Source: Ferroglobus sp964463865
GTDB lineage: Archaea; Halobacteriota; Archaeoglobi; Archaeoglobales; Archaeoglobaceae
NCBI GenBank assembly: GCA_964463865.1
Contig: CAYXDX010000032.1
Location: 1 to 17,508, forward strand
Direction of reading: 5' to 3'
DNA: 17,508 nucleotides
Position 1 is the first letter of the stretch, and each line of letters begins with the position of its first letter. A program made the translations under genes and the position numbers. Below the pieces are notes generated by a model that saw only the letters and a program-made list of their open reading frames with translations, ran no database searches and was not told the origin of the DNA. Below are positions 1 through 6,805 of the stretch, piece by piece.

Positions 1-677
1 ATGCCCTTCATGACCCACTCGGCGAAAATTTCGCTATCGAACTCGAGACCTCTGTCCTCAAAGTAGCTCTTAAGCCCTCCAGAAAAAACGAGCTCTTTGG
101 AAGTTTTCAAAAAGCAGGCGAGTTCGGAATCGATGGCAGACATGCTCAGGTGCGAAGGAAAACCTGACGAACCACCTATTCCGTCTACGATTTTTCCGTT
201 TTCGACTGCAATGAACGAATTGAAGCCGTAACCGATTTCCGCTAAAACGAACGTTTCTGCTCCGAGCTCCGAGACTGCTAAGGCGACGCTGCAGACTTTA
301 TCGGACGTTCCCATGTCTATCCTGTTGATTTTTCTGTAGTCTGGCACTGTCTTCAAGTGTATGACACCGGGAACCGTAAAAATGTCGAGACCTTCGTCTC
401 TGACGAGCTTTACGATCTTCGTCAGACCAATTATGCTGCTGTCCTTCTTTAAAGTCATTAGAAATATGTCTCTATCCGTTAACTCGGAGAACTTCTTAAC
501 TGGTAACCCGTAACCGCTCATTCCAGCGCCCACGCTTATGTCGAGACTTTTCAAAAATTCTACGAAGGTCTCCGGACTATCTCTAACGTTTTTGGACTCA
601 AACTCGTAGAGCTTTCTTTCTTCGAGAACGAAAACCGCGTAACTTTTCGTTCCGGCATCGATTCCGACGGTTACCAA
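1..677 (-). CDS. DUF1464 family ASKHA-fold protein (predicted kinase), partial
   Basis: I translated the first 225 codons by hand from the complement; the gene continues past the left edge, so the C-terminus is missing. The N-terminus VGIDAGTKSYAVFVLE is a phosphate-1-like motif of the actin/Hsp70/sugar-kinase (ASKHA) fold. A second glycine-rich strand, IDMGTSDKVCSVALAV (about residues 125-140), and a third, GYGFNSFIAVENGKIVDG, fit the phosphate-2 part of the fold. This pattern matches archaeal DUF1464 proteins (COG2441), catalogued as 'predicted butyrate kinase' without, to my knowledge, biochemical proof. The start is TTG at 677-675, preceded by GGTGGTG at about 688-682; it overlaps the upstream RNA ligase stop by 7 nt, so it is the last visible gene of the CBS/ligase operon. 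The fold assignment is fairly secure; substrate is unknown. Confidence 0.8.
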   Translation of the reverse strand, partial: MVTVGIDAGTKSYAVFVLEERKLYEFESKNVRDSPETFVEFLKSLDISVGAGMSGYGLPVKKFSELTDRDIFLMTLKKDSSIIGLTKIVKLVRDEGLDIFTVPGVIHLKTVPDYRKINRIDMGTSDKVCSVALAVSELGAETFVLAEIGYGFNSFIAVENGKIVDGIGGSSGFPSHLSMSAIDSELACFLKTSKELVFSGGLKSYFEDRGLEFDSEIFAEWVMKG

Positions 678-1807
678 AGCGCACCACCGAGGTGGCTCTT
701 TATCTTGTCGGTCGTGCTCTTCATAATCCGGTCTATCTTTACGTAAACTTTACCCCCGCTCTTCCTCAGCTCGACGATTTCAAAGTCCACGCCGCTCCTC
801 CTCAAGTGGTCTCTGAAAAGCTTGAACGTCTCGAGGGAAGAAAAAGTCAGTTCCACCCTTTCGACAACTTTCCTACCCTCGCTAACGTCCTTAATGCTCT
901 TCACGATGCTTTCGAGTATCGCCCTTCCGAGTCTGTAGCACCTTTCCTCGAACTTCCTCTCGTCGTCCAGCTCGAAGCTCTGAAAACCTTCGCGCACGAT
1001 TCGTGAGAACATGAAGTCCTTTCCGTATTCGTTAAAAAACCTGAAAGCGTAACTTAAGTCGCCGCAATTTGTTTCGCTCGTCGTATACTTTATCGGCTCC
1101 AGCTTCATTTCCGGATCCTTTATAACAACGCCCTCTCTACCAGTTCCTTCCAGCTCCTCGATGACCCTTCTTCCGACGATGTGCGCCTCCTCGACTTTAC
1201 ACTCCGCGAGTATCGGAGCCATTTTAAGCCCGTATTCCTCGCAAATTCGTTCCTTCTCCCTGACGGGTATCGGTCTGCCAGTCCTCTTCTCTCTAACGTC
1301 GAAAACGTAAAAGTCGAAGTCAACGCCGTAAACGTCTTTCGGAACGTAGGGAGAGAGCTTACCAACAGCTTCGCAGCAGAGCATCATTTGTGGGTAGTCT
1401 CTGAAGAAAGAGTCGTTTAAAAGCTCTCTCGCTTTCTCGGTCGTGTAGGGACAAAAAAACCCTCTTCTCGTTATCGCGTAAAGGTTCTTACCGAACATCA
1501 CAACTCTGACGTTGTAACCGTTCATTTTTTCCTCAAAAACGACCTCCCTCCTGAAGTGGCGTTTTATCGTCGGATACAGCGTTAACGCCCTTTTTATCTT
1601 GGGAAAACCAACGACGACTTCGACACCTCTTACCGTTTTAGCGACGACCGTCCCCTCTTCGTAACCGCCGAACTTTTTGTCGAAGCGGACCGCCTCTATA
1701 ACATCGGAGAAAAAAGGATGTTTGATGAAAGCTTCTCTCAGCACGTTTTTCTCTTCCAGCCTCCTGGCAGCGGGCTTCGACAGGTTTAAAGCTTCGGCAA
1801 CGAACAT
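671..1807 (-). CDS. ATP-dependent RNA ligase, Pab1020/Rnl3 family
   Basis: A 378-residue protein, the usual length for the archaeal RNA ligase family typified by Pyrococcus abyssi Pab1020 and Methanothermobacter MthRnl, which join or circularise RNA 5'-phosphate and 3'-OH ends through a lysyl-AMP intermediate. Nucleotidyltransferase motifs are intact: motif I KMNG with the adenylated lysine K94, motif III around DFDFYVFDV (163-171), motif IV EGVVIKD (225-231) and motif V with K240 in EPIKY. Residues beyond about 250 form the helical C-terminal region that dimerises in Pab1020. The ATG start at 1807 lies 1 nt after the TGA of the four-CBS gene (TGACATG), so translation is probably coupled. The CBS neighbours suggest, by inference only, control by adenine nucleotide state. 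Substrate RNA is unknown. Confidence 0.92.
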   Translation of the reverse strand: MFVAEALNLSKPAARRLEEKNVLREAFIKHPFFSDVIEAVRFDKKFGGYEEGTVVAKTVRGVEVVVGFPKIKRALTLYPTIKRHFRREVVFEEKMNGYNVRVVMFGKNLYAITRRGFFCPYTTEKARELLNDSFFRDYPQMMLCCEAVGKLSPYVPKDVYGVDFDFYVFDVREKRTGRPIPVREKERICEEYGLKMAPILAECKVEEAHIVGRRVIEELEGTGREGVVIKDPEMKLEPIKYTTSETNCGDLSYAFRFFNEYGKDFMFSRIVREGFQSFELDDERKFEERCYRLGRAILESIVKSIKDVSEGRKVVERVELTFSSLETFKLFRDHLRRSGVDFEIVELRKSGGKVYVKIDRIMKSTTDKIKSHLGGALW

Positions 1808-1808
1808 G

Positions 1809-2735
1809 TCAGCACTTTGCTTCGCACAGGAACTTCATGAGGTCTCGCTCGGTGATTATACCCTCAAGGCTTCCAGACTCTACCACAAGCGCGGCTGCCT
1901 GATTCTTTTCGAGCATGAGGTTCACAACTTCGCTCAGCTTAGTTCTCGGGCGAACCACCAGCGGCTCGGTATACTTGAGAATTTTCTTGTTCGACAGTAT
2001 CGCGGAGACGGGCTTTTCGAGAGCTTCCTTAACGCTCCCGGTAATTATGTGCTTGAAAACCTCTCCAGCGAAGTAGTGAACTATCGTCGTCGAAGTCAGC
2101 ATACCGACGAGCAGACCGTCCTTAACGATCGGCAGCCTCCTTATCTTTTTGGAAACCATTGTTTTCATGGCTTCGTCTATCGTAGATTCGGGCGTGGCGG
2201 TAATTACTCCTCTCGTCATGTAGTCCTCTACCACGCCGTCGTATTCTCGCCTTTCCGCCAAAAACTTCATCACGTCTCTTTCGGTGATTATACCAACGAC
2301 GATATCGTCCCTATCTACGATCGGGGCACCACCAATACCCTCCTCAAGGAGAATCTCGAGAGCGTCTTCCCACGATAGGGTAAAGTCTATCGTCACGACG
2401 TTCTTTTCCATTATCTCCTTAACTTCCTCGTTAACTGCTGCAAGCAGGTTGTTGTTGTACCTCCCCTCGACTATTTTGTGCTTCTCGCCGCCACCAAGGA
2501 AGTTTATCACGTCCATTCCGGTAATAATTCCCTCTATTCTTTTCGTTCCGGGATCGGTTATCGGAATTCTCCTGAAGCTGTATTTTATCATCGTTTTCAT
2601 CGCACTCATTATCGTGGACGTCGGAGGAATCGTGATCACGTTCTTCGTCGCAAGATCCATAACGCTACCGGGCTTGATAGGACTCCTCTTCTCTTTCTTA
2701 ACCTCATCACCAATTTTCGCGCCAAGGTATGACAT
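1809..2735 (-). CDS. Four-CBS-domain protein
   Basis: A 308-residue soluble protein made almost entirely of four CBS modules at about residues 24-81, 105-161, 168-223 and 243-304. Each shows the usual pattern of a 'V(I/V)T(I/A)xPxxT' strand, a helix, and a closing '(V/E)GIITExDV' strand. Four modules would make two Bateman modules able to bind adenine nucleotides (AMP, ATP, NAD or SAM in other family members). No catalytic or DNA-binding domain is present, so it is probably a regulatory subunit or sensor. The ATG at 2735 follows a GGTGG ribosome binding site and sits 10 nt after the stop of the upstream CBS-zinc gene; the stop is 1 nt from the RNA ligase start. The ligand and partner cannot be told from sequence. 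Confidence 0.9.
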   Translation of the reverse strand: MSYLGAKIGDEVKKEKRSPIKPGSVMDLATKNVITIPPTSTIMSAMKTMIKYSFRRIPITDPGTKRIEGIITGMDVINFLGGGEKHKIVEGRYNNNLLAAVNEEVKEIMEKNVVTIDFTLSWEDALEILLEEGIGGAPIVDRDDIVVGIITERDVMKFLAERREYDGVVEDYMTRGVITATPESTIDEAMKTMVSKKIRRLPIVKDGLLVGMLTSTTIVHYFAGEVFKHIITGSVKEALEKPVSAILSNKKILKYTEPLVVRPRTKLSEVVNLMLEKNQAAALVVESGSLEGIITERDLMKFLCEAKC

Positions 2736-2745
2736 TCACAACCAC

Positions 2746-3273
2746 CTAATACGACTCATAACAGTCCTCACAAATTCTCTTACCGTCGACATCTATTAAC
2801 TCGGCGATCCTTCCGCAGATTTCACACTTGCCGATCTCAGAGCTCTCCTCTTCGATGTAGCTCTCCTTAATAAGTCCCAGATACTCTCCAAGGTCTATCG
2901 ACACGGACAGAATGTCAGTATCGGTAACTATCCCGACCAACCTGTCTCCGTCAACGACCGGTAACCTCCTTATACCCCTCTTGAGCATGATGTTTGCCGC
3001 TTCCCTTATGCTGGTAGTTGGCTTTATCGTTATGAGCGGATACGTCATTATGTCCTCGAGCCTCACTTCAGCGGGAACTTTGTTCCTCGCCACGACCTTT
3101 TTAATGATGTCGCTCTCGGTGACTATCCCTACTGGCTTTCCGTTTTCGACGACGACGACGCTACCTACTCCAAACTCGATCATTTTTCTGCTCGCGTTGA
3201 GAACCGACTCGCTCTTATTTGCCACGCAGACGTCTCTTGTCATTATTTCCTTTACTGGAAGGTCTGGTTCCAC
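2746..3273 (-). CDS. CBS-pair protein with C-terminal zinc ribbon
   Basis: About 175 residues: two CBS modules (roughly residues 7-63 and 70-128) forming one Bateman pair, an acidic linker, and a C-terminal Cys4 motif CEIC-x14-CEDC (cysteines near 150, 153, 168 and 171) typical of a small rubredoxin-type zinc ribbon. CBS pairs sense adenylates in many proteins; the ribbon could bind a protein or nucleic acid. I chose GTG at 3273 because GAGGGTGGTC just upstream is a good ribosome binding site and a TATA-like box at 3308-3316 predicts transcription starting near 3287. The longer reading from TTG at 3288 (180 residues) would have no leader and no binding site, but cannot be excluded. First gene of the operon leading to the RNA ligase. 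Confidence 0.88.
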   Translation of the reverse strand: MEPDLPVKEIMTRDVCVANKSESVLNASRKMIEFGVGSVVVVENGKPVGIVTESDIIKKVVARNKVPAEVRLEDIMTYPLITIKPTTSIREAANIMLKRGIRRLPVVDGDRLVGIVTDTDILSVSIDLGEYLGLIKESYIEEESSEIGKCEICGRIAELIDVDGKRICEDCYESY

Positions 3274-3307
3274 GGCGACCACCCTCAAATAAGACTAACC
3301 CTCACGG

Positions 3308-3317
3308 TTTTTTAAAG
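3308..3317 (-). promoter_or_regulatory. Putative TATA box of the CBS / RNA ligase operon
   Basis: On the minus strand CTTTAAAAAA is centred near 3312, about 26 nt before a predicted start at 3286-3287 and about 40 nt before the chosen GTG codon at 3273. It lies in the 98-nt gap between divergent genes. No mapping data; position and composition only. Confidence 0.5.
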
Positions 3318-3358
3318 ATTTTGAGAGCCTCGCAAATTACGGACTTTAATTACAAACC

Positions 3359-3366
3359 TTTATATT
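3359..3366 (+). promoter_or_regulatory. Putative TATA box of the HAD phosphatase gene
   Basis: TTTATATT, preceded by a purine-rich ACAAA that could serve as a BRE, is centred 25 nt before the ATG at 3387. That is the standard archaeal TATA-to-start distance, so the transcript should begin at or next to the start codon and be leaderless. No ribosome binding site is seen upstream of the ATG, which agrees with this. Confidence 0.6.
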
Positions 3367-3386
3367 CTCCTGACAGATTTCGACTC

Positions 3387-4175
3387 ATGCTCCTTGACAA
3401 GAAAGGATTCATACTCGACATAGACGGCGTCATTGGAAGAGGAAAAAAGCCGATTCCCGAGGGCGTCGAAGCTGTAAAAAAGCTCAAAGAGATGGGAAAA
3501 AAGATTCTGTTCGTCTCGAACAACTCCACGAGGAGTCGCAGAATAATGCTCCAGAGGTTCAGAGACTACGGACTGGACATTTCCGAGAACGAGCTCCTCA
3601 TAGCCACATACGCTACTGCAAGGTTCATAGCAAAAGAGAGACCAGGTGCGAAAGTCTACACGACCGGAGAGGAGGGACTTAAAGAGGAGCTCAGACTTGC
3701 TGGACTGAAACTCGTAGATTACAGGGAAGCGGAATACCTCGTCGTCGGCTCGAACCGGGGAATAAACTTCCAGATAATGACCGAAGCTCTGAGACTCTGC
3801 CTGAGAAGAGATGTAAGATACGTCGCCGTAAACCCGGACAAAATCTTCCCGGCAGAGGACGGGCCAATTCCGGGAACTGGCATGATCATAGGAGCGCTGC
3901 ACTGGATGACTGGAAGAGAGCCTGACGTCGTAGTGGGAAAGCCTTCAGACGTGATAATGAGGGAAGCCCTCGAAATTCTGAGCCTCGATCCGGAAGACGT
4001 GGCAGTCGTCGGGGATCAGGTAGAAATAGATGTCCTCGCTGGAAAGAAAATTAACGCCACTACAGTTCTCGTTTTGACGGGCGTAACGACGAAGGACAAC
4101 CTTGAAAACAAGATTAGAGAAGCTGGCGTCGAGCCGGACTACGTTCTGAACAGTTTAAAAGACATATTCAGCTGA
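3387..4175 (+). CDS. HAD superfamily (subfamily IIA) phosphatase
   Basis: A 262-residue HAD-IIA hydrolase of the NagD / p-nitrophenyl phosphatase / phosphoglycolate phosphatase group. Motif I is DIDGVI with nucleophile D11 and acid/base D13; motif II is VSNNST (S44); motif III lysine is K185 in GKPS; motif IV is GDQVEID with D210 and D215 as metal ligands. The cap domain lies between motifs II and III (about 70-175). All catalytic residues are present. The frame stays open upstream to 3219, but that extension lies over the divergent CBS gene and is not HAD-like; the ATG at 3387 fits a leaderless TATA promoter. Its stop overlaps the convergent KH gene by 8 nt. The physiological substrate is unknown. 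Confidence 0.9.
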   Translation: MLLDKKGFILDIDGVIGRGKKPIPEGVEAVKKLKEMGKKILFVSNNSTRSRRIMLQRFRDYGLDISENELLIATYATARFIAKERPGAKVYTTGEEGLKEELRLAGLKLVDYREAEYLVVGSNRGINFQIMTEALRLCLRRDVRYVAVNPDKIFPAEDGPIPGTGMIIGALHWMTGREPDVVVGKPSDVIMREALEILSLDPEDVAVVGDQVEIDVLAGKKINATTVLVLTGVTTKDNLENKIREAGVEPDYVLNSLKDIFS

Positions 4176-4716
4176 AGTCCTGCCAGTCCAAGCTCCGCAT
4201 GTCGATCTCTCTTCTCTTTCTCTCCATGAACCTCTGGACGGTAGAGTGCTGAGCGCCCTCCACGAGCATCATAATCGCTTCCCTCGCGGCAGCAACGTTC
4301 TCGAACGCGCCTATAATAGACACGAACTTGTCGTAAACGCTCACGTGAACGTTGAGGGTTTCTTCGATCATTCTCCTAACTTTTCCTTCCTTCCCGATAA
4401 TCCTCCCCTTAACCCTTTCGAGAGCTTTTGGCGAAACGTATTCGCTCAAATCTATCGACTCAAAAACGTAAAAGTCGTCATCAAGAAGTTTCATCGCTAC
4501 CTCCGGATTGAACCCGCGAGCTATAGCTTCGACAACGCTCTTAGCTTTCAAAAATCCTATCGCATCGTCTCCTCTGATTATTTTCACGTCGCCGGTCGAA
4601 CTGTTTATCTTTATCTTGCAGCCCGTTTTCTCCTGAATCTTTTTCTTAATTTCACCTTCCTTCCCGATGAGGACTCCTATTCTGTCCTCGGGAATTCTAA
4701 TTTCAATTTCCTGCAC
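4168..4716 (-). CDS. Dim2/Pno1-like KH-domain RNA-binding protein
   Basis: About 182 residues with two KH domains, each carrying a GxxG loop in the form IGKEG (first in the opening 20 residues, second near residue 110). The layout matches the archaeal homologue of eukaryotic Dim2/Pno1, which binds the 3' end region of small-subunit rRNA during ribosome maturation. It directly follows the Rio1 kinase and aIF1A genes, and this set is a recurrent archaeal cluster, which supports the assignment. I chose GTG at 4716 because GGGGTGA ends 5 nt upstream; GTG at 4725 would add three residues but leaves no room for a ribosome binding site. The start lies within the last codons of rio1, overlapping by 14 nt. 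Confidence 0.9.
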   Translation of the reverse strand: MQEIEIRIPEDRIGVLIGKEGEIKKKIQEKTGCKIKINSSTGDVKIIRGDDAIGFLKAKSVVEAIARGFNPEVAMKLLDDDFYVFESIDLSEYVSPKALERVKGRIIGKEGKVRRMIEETLNVHVSVYDKFVSIIGAFENVAAAREAIMMLVEGAQHSTVQRFMERKRREIDMRSLDWQDFS

Positions 4717-5506
4717 TGTTTTCACCCCTTATTTCGCTAAGCAGTTCTTCGACGGACAACTTAATTCCGAATTTCGAGAAGAACCTTAAAAGGTTTTTTA
4801 CGTCCCTCTCAAGATACGTGTTCGCGTAAGGGTGATCTATTAAAACGGCCTGACCCATGTCTATCAGATACGGCTCTTCCCTGTAGAACATTATGTTGTA
4901 TTCACTCACGTCAGCGTGAACGAGCTCGGCGTCGCGATAAAGCTTTTTGAGATTTTCAACGACTTTCCAGAAGAATTCTTCCACGTCCGTCAGTTCGGCA
5001 AGAGACCTTCCCAGCTCCACGAGAGTTGGAGCTGCTTTCTCGTCTTCTCCCAGAAACTCCATGATCAGAACGTTTTTCATGTAAACGAACGGCTCCGGAA
5101 CGTTAACGCCGGAGTCGAAAGCTCTTTCGAGGTTCCTAAATTCCTTTTCGACCCAGGTGAAAATGAGGTCCTTCTTGGAAATTCTTCTCATGTCGAACCG
5201 CTTGTCGCCAAACAGGTATTCGTCCATCTTGTAAAACTCCGACGTCTCGATCCTGTAGATCTTAACGGCGACGGGTCTCTCTTCTCCGTCGATGACTCCG
5301 TCTGCGTAAAACACGTTCGCTTCTTTACCAGTGCTCACCACTCCGCCGAGCGCCTTTATGTATCCCTTCGCCGAAAGCTTGTAGAGGACTTTCAGCGTTC
5401 TGCCGTCGAGGACCTCTTCGTAAATCTTACGCTCCTCGCTGTCCTTCTCCTTAATCCTCAAAGCGTCCAAGTATCTGTCCAGTTCTCGCAGCTTCTTGTC
5501 CTTCAT
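4703..5506 (-). CDS. rio1: RIO1-type serine/threonine protein kinase
   Basis: A 267-residue Rio1 atypical kinase, close to the length and start (MKD...) of the structurally known Archaeoglobus fulgidus Rio1 as I recall it. Residue numbers from the ATG at 5506: the STGKEANVF phosphate loop begins at S58, the ATP lysine is K82 (VAVKIYR), the catalytic loop HADVSEYN has D199 and N204, and the metal-binding aspartate is D216 in LIDMGQA. It has no activation or substrate-binding loop, as usual for RIO kinases. Rio1 acts late in small-subunit maturation. The frame extends upstream to GTG 5542, but that would overlap the aIF1A gene by 34 nt; ATG 5506 lies 2 nt after the aIF1A stop (TGAGAATG) and fits the family. 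Confidence 0.95.
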   Translation of the reverse strand: MKDKKLRELDRYLDALRIKEKDSEERKIYEEVLDGRTLKVLYKLSAKGYIKALGGVVSTGKEANVFYADGVIDGEERPVAVKIYRIETSEFYKMDEYLFGDKRFDMRRISKKDLIFTWVEKEFRNLERAFDSGVNVPEPFVYMKNVLIMEFLGEDEKAAPTLVELGRSLAELTDVEEFFWKVVENLKKLYRDAELVHADVSEYNIMFYREEPYLIDMGQAVLIDHPYANTYLERDVKNLLRFFSKFGIKLSVEELLSEIRGENSAGN

Positions 5507-5508
5507 TC

Positions 5509-5799
5509 TCAGAACTTCAGATACCCGTGTTCTTCGAGCCACTCCACCTGCGGATTGGTGTATCTCCAGATGATGTCCGCTCTATCGTTCTGGAACGACC
5601 ACGGAACGATGATGACGACGTCGCCCTCTCTAATCCATATCTTCTTCCTGAGCTTCCCTGGGATTCTCGCTAACCTCTCTTTTCCGTCTTCGCATCGAAC
5701 TTTGACGTGTCCAGCACCGAGCATCGACTCAACTATCGCGAACATTTCTCCCTTACTTCTGTCCGGCAACCGAACTCTAATTACTTCCTCCTCTCCCAA
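5509..5799 (-). CDS. eif1A: Translation initiation factor aIF1A
   Basis: A 96-residue archaeal homologue of eIF1A and bacterial IF1, with a single S1-like OB fold (about residues 18-78) that binds the A-site face of the small ribosomal subunit during initiation. The stretch IPGKLRKKIWIREGDVVIIV is the characteristic basic loop and strand, followed by DIIWRY and a short acidic tail. Start is TTG at 5799, one nucleotide after the TyrRS stop; GGTG inside the last TyrRS codons is the likely ribosome binding site. It is second in the TyrRS-aIF1A-Rio1-KH chain. Length is normal for archaea, which lack the long eukaryotic tails. Confidence 0.95.
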   Translation of the reverse strand: MGEEEVIRVRLPDRSKGEMFAIVESMLGAGHVKVRCEDGKERLARIPGKLRKKIWIREGDVVIIVPWSFQNDRADIIWRYTNPQVEWLEEHGYLKF

Positions 5800-5800
5800 C

Positions 5801-6775
5801 TCACCACCCCATCTCCCTCAGTTTTCTTCTCGTTCTATCTAAAATTTTGTTTAAATAAGTTGCTGCAGCATTTTTCAGATCCAGAGGGTGCAGATTTCCG
5901 CTCGCGTAATCCTCCGCGAGCTGACTGAAGTTTTCGTATTCCACGTCCCCGCCGAACTTCTCGTCCCTCTCAATGACGACTTTTTCGAACCTCGGGAACA
6001 CGTGATACTTCATTATGTCCATAACCGGATTGTTTTCAACCTGCTTCGGCGGACAAAAAGCCTTTCTTATTTTCTCTCGAACGACGGTTTCGTCGTCTCT
6101 CACCGAGATGTAGTTGCCCTTGGAAGAGCTCATCTTTTCCCCGTCGAGGCCGACGAGGATCGGCGTGTGCAGACAGACCGGAGCCCTGTATCCAAGTCTC
6201 GGCAGGTTCTCCCTGGCAAGCATGTGGATCTTCCTCTGATCCATTCCTCCAACGGCAAGGTCGATCTTCAGGTGAGCGATGTCCAGCGCCTGCATCAACG
6301 GATAAATCATCTGAGAAACCATCGGATCCTCCTTCCTCCTGCTGACTTCGTCCATACTTCTCCTCGCCCTGTTTATCGTCGTAATCCTCGCCATTTTGAG
6401 CACGTCGAGGACGTAATCCCTTGAAAGCTGAAATTCGCTCCCGAGAACGAACTCCGCTCTGCTCTCGTCGAGTCCGAGAGCTATGAAAGCAGCTTTGTTG
6501 TATTCGGCTACCCTTCTAATTTCTTCAAAGTCGCCCTTCTCGTTGAGGTAAGCGTGAACGTCAGCGAGTAAAACAACAACATCAAATCCAGCCTCCTGAA
6601 GGTCAAGGAGCTTGTTTACGGTCATCATGTGACCGAGGTGAATTTCGCCGCTCGGTTCGTAACCCACATACGCTCTCGGTCTATCGTTCGTTTCGAGCAG
6701 TTCCTTAAGCTCGTCTTCAGTAACGACTTCCTCCGCGTTTCTTTTTACGAGTTCTATTCGCGCCTCTAAGTCCAT
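5801..6775 (-). CDS. tyrS: Tyrosyl-tRNA synthetase (archaeal type)
   Basis: A 324-residue class I synthetase charging tRNA-Tyr, of the short archaeal/eukaryotic-core form. HIGH motif HLGH is at residues 46-49 and the KMSKS loop is KMSSS at 214-218. Tyrosine-binding residues are recognisable: Y36, Y158, Q162, D165 and Q180 in GGMDQ. The C-terminal region (about 230-324) is the small archaeal anticodon-recognition domain; there is no S4-like domain as in bacterial TyrRS. The ATG at 6775 lacks a ribosome binding site but has a TATA-like box 26 nt upstream, so it is probably leaderless. It heads the aIF1A-Rio1-KH operon. Confidence 0.96.
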   Translation of the reverse strand: MDLEARIELVKRNAEEVVTEDELKELLETNDRPRAYVGYEPSGEIHLGHMMTVNKLLDLQEAGFDVVVLLADVHAYLNEKGDFEEIRRVAEYNKAAFIALGLDESRAEFVLGSEFQLSRDYVLDVLKMARITTINRARRSMDEVSRRKEDPMVSQMIYPLMQALDIAHLKIDLAVGGMDQRKIHMLARENLPRLGYRAPVCLHTPILVGLDGEKMSSSKGNYISVRDDETVVREKIRKAFCPPKQVENNPVMDIMKYHVFPRFEKVVIERDEKFGGDVEYENFSQLAEDYASGNLHPLDLKNAAATYLNKILDRTRRKLREMGW

Positions 6776-6796
6776 GGGAAAAGCTCGCGATCGTTG

Positions 6797-6805
6797 AATT
6801 TAAAC
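6797..6805 (-). promoter_or_regulatory. Putative TATA box of tyrS overlapping the xthA stop codon
   Basis: On the minus strand GTTTAAATT is centred at 6801, exactly 26 nt before the tyrS ATG, and contains the TAA stop (6802-6800) of the upstream exonuclease gene. A purine-rich GAGAAA just upstream could be a BRE. This predicts a leaderless tyrS transcript independent of, or in addition to, read-through from the exonuclease gene. Confidence 0.55.

Noticed and set aside
1677..2378. Open frame of 233 codons on the plus strand opposite the RNA ligase and four-CBS genes
   Set aside because: Fully antisense to strongly supported genes, no domain, no start signals.
3219..3386. N-terminal extension of the HAD phosphatase
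   Set aside because: It lies over the divergent CBS gene, contains the TATA-like box, and is not HAD-like; the leaderless ATG at 3387 is better.
3360..3902. Open frame of 180 codons on the minus strand opposite the HAD phosphatase
   Set aside because: The HAD gene has all four catalytic motifs; the antisense frame has low-complexity, unrecognisable sequence.
5507..5542. Longer Rio1 start at GTG 5542
   Set aside because: It overlaps aIF1A by 34 nt and adds 12 residues not found at the start of the known Archaeoglobus Rio1; ATG 5506 is coupled to the aIF1A stop.
4916..5842. Open frame of 308 codons on the plus strand opposite rio1, aIF1A and tyrS
   Set aside because: It is the complement of three well-identified genes, crosses their boundaries, has no recognisable domain and is best explained as a shadow of codon bias.
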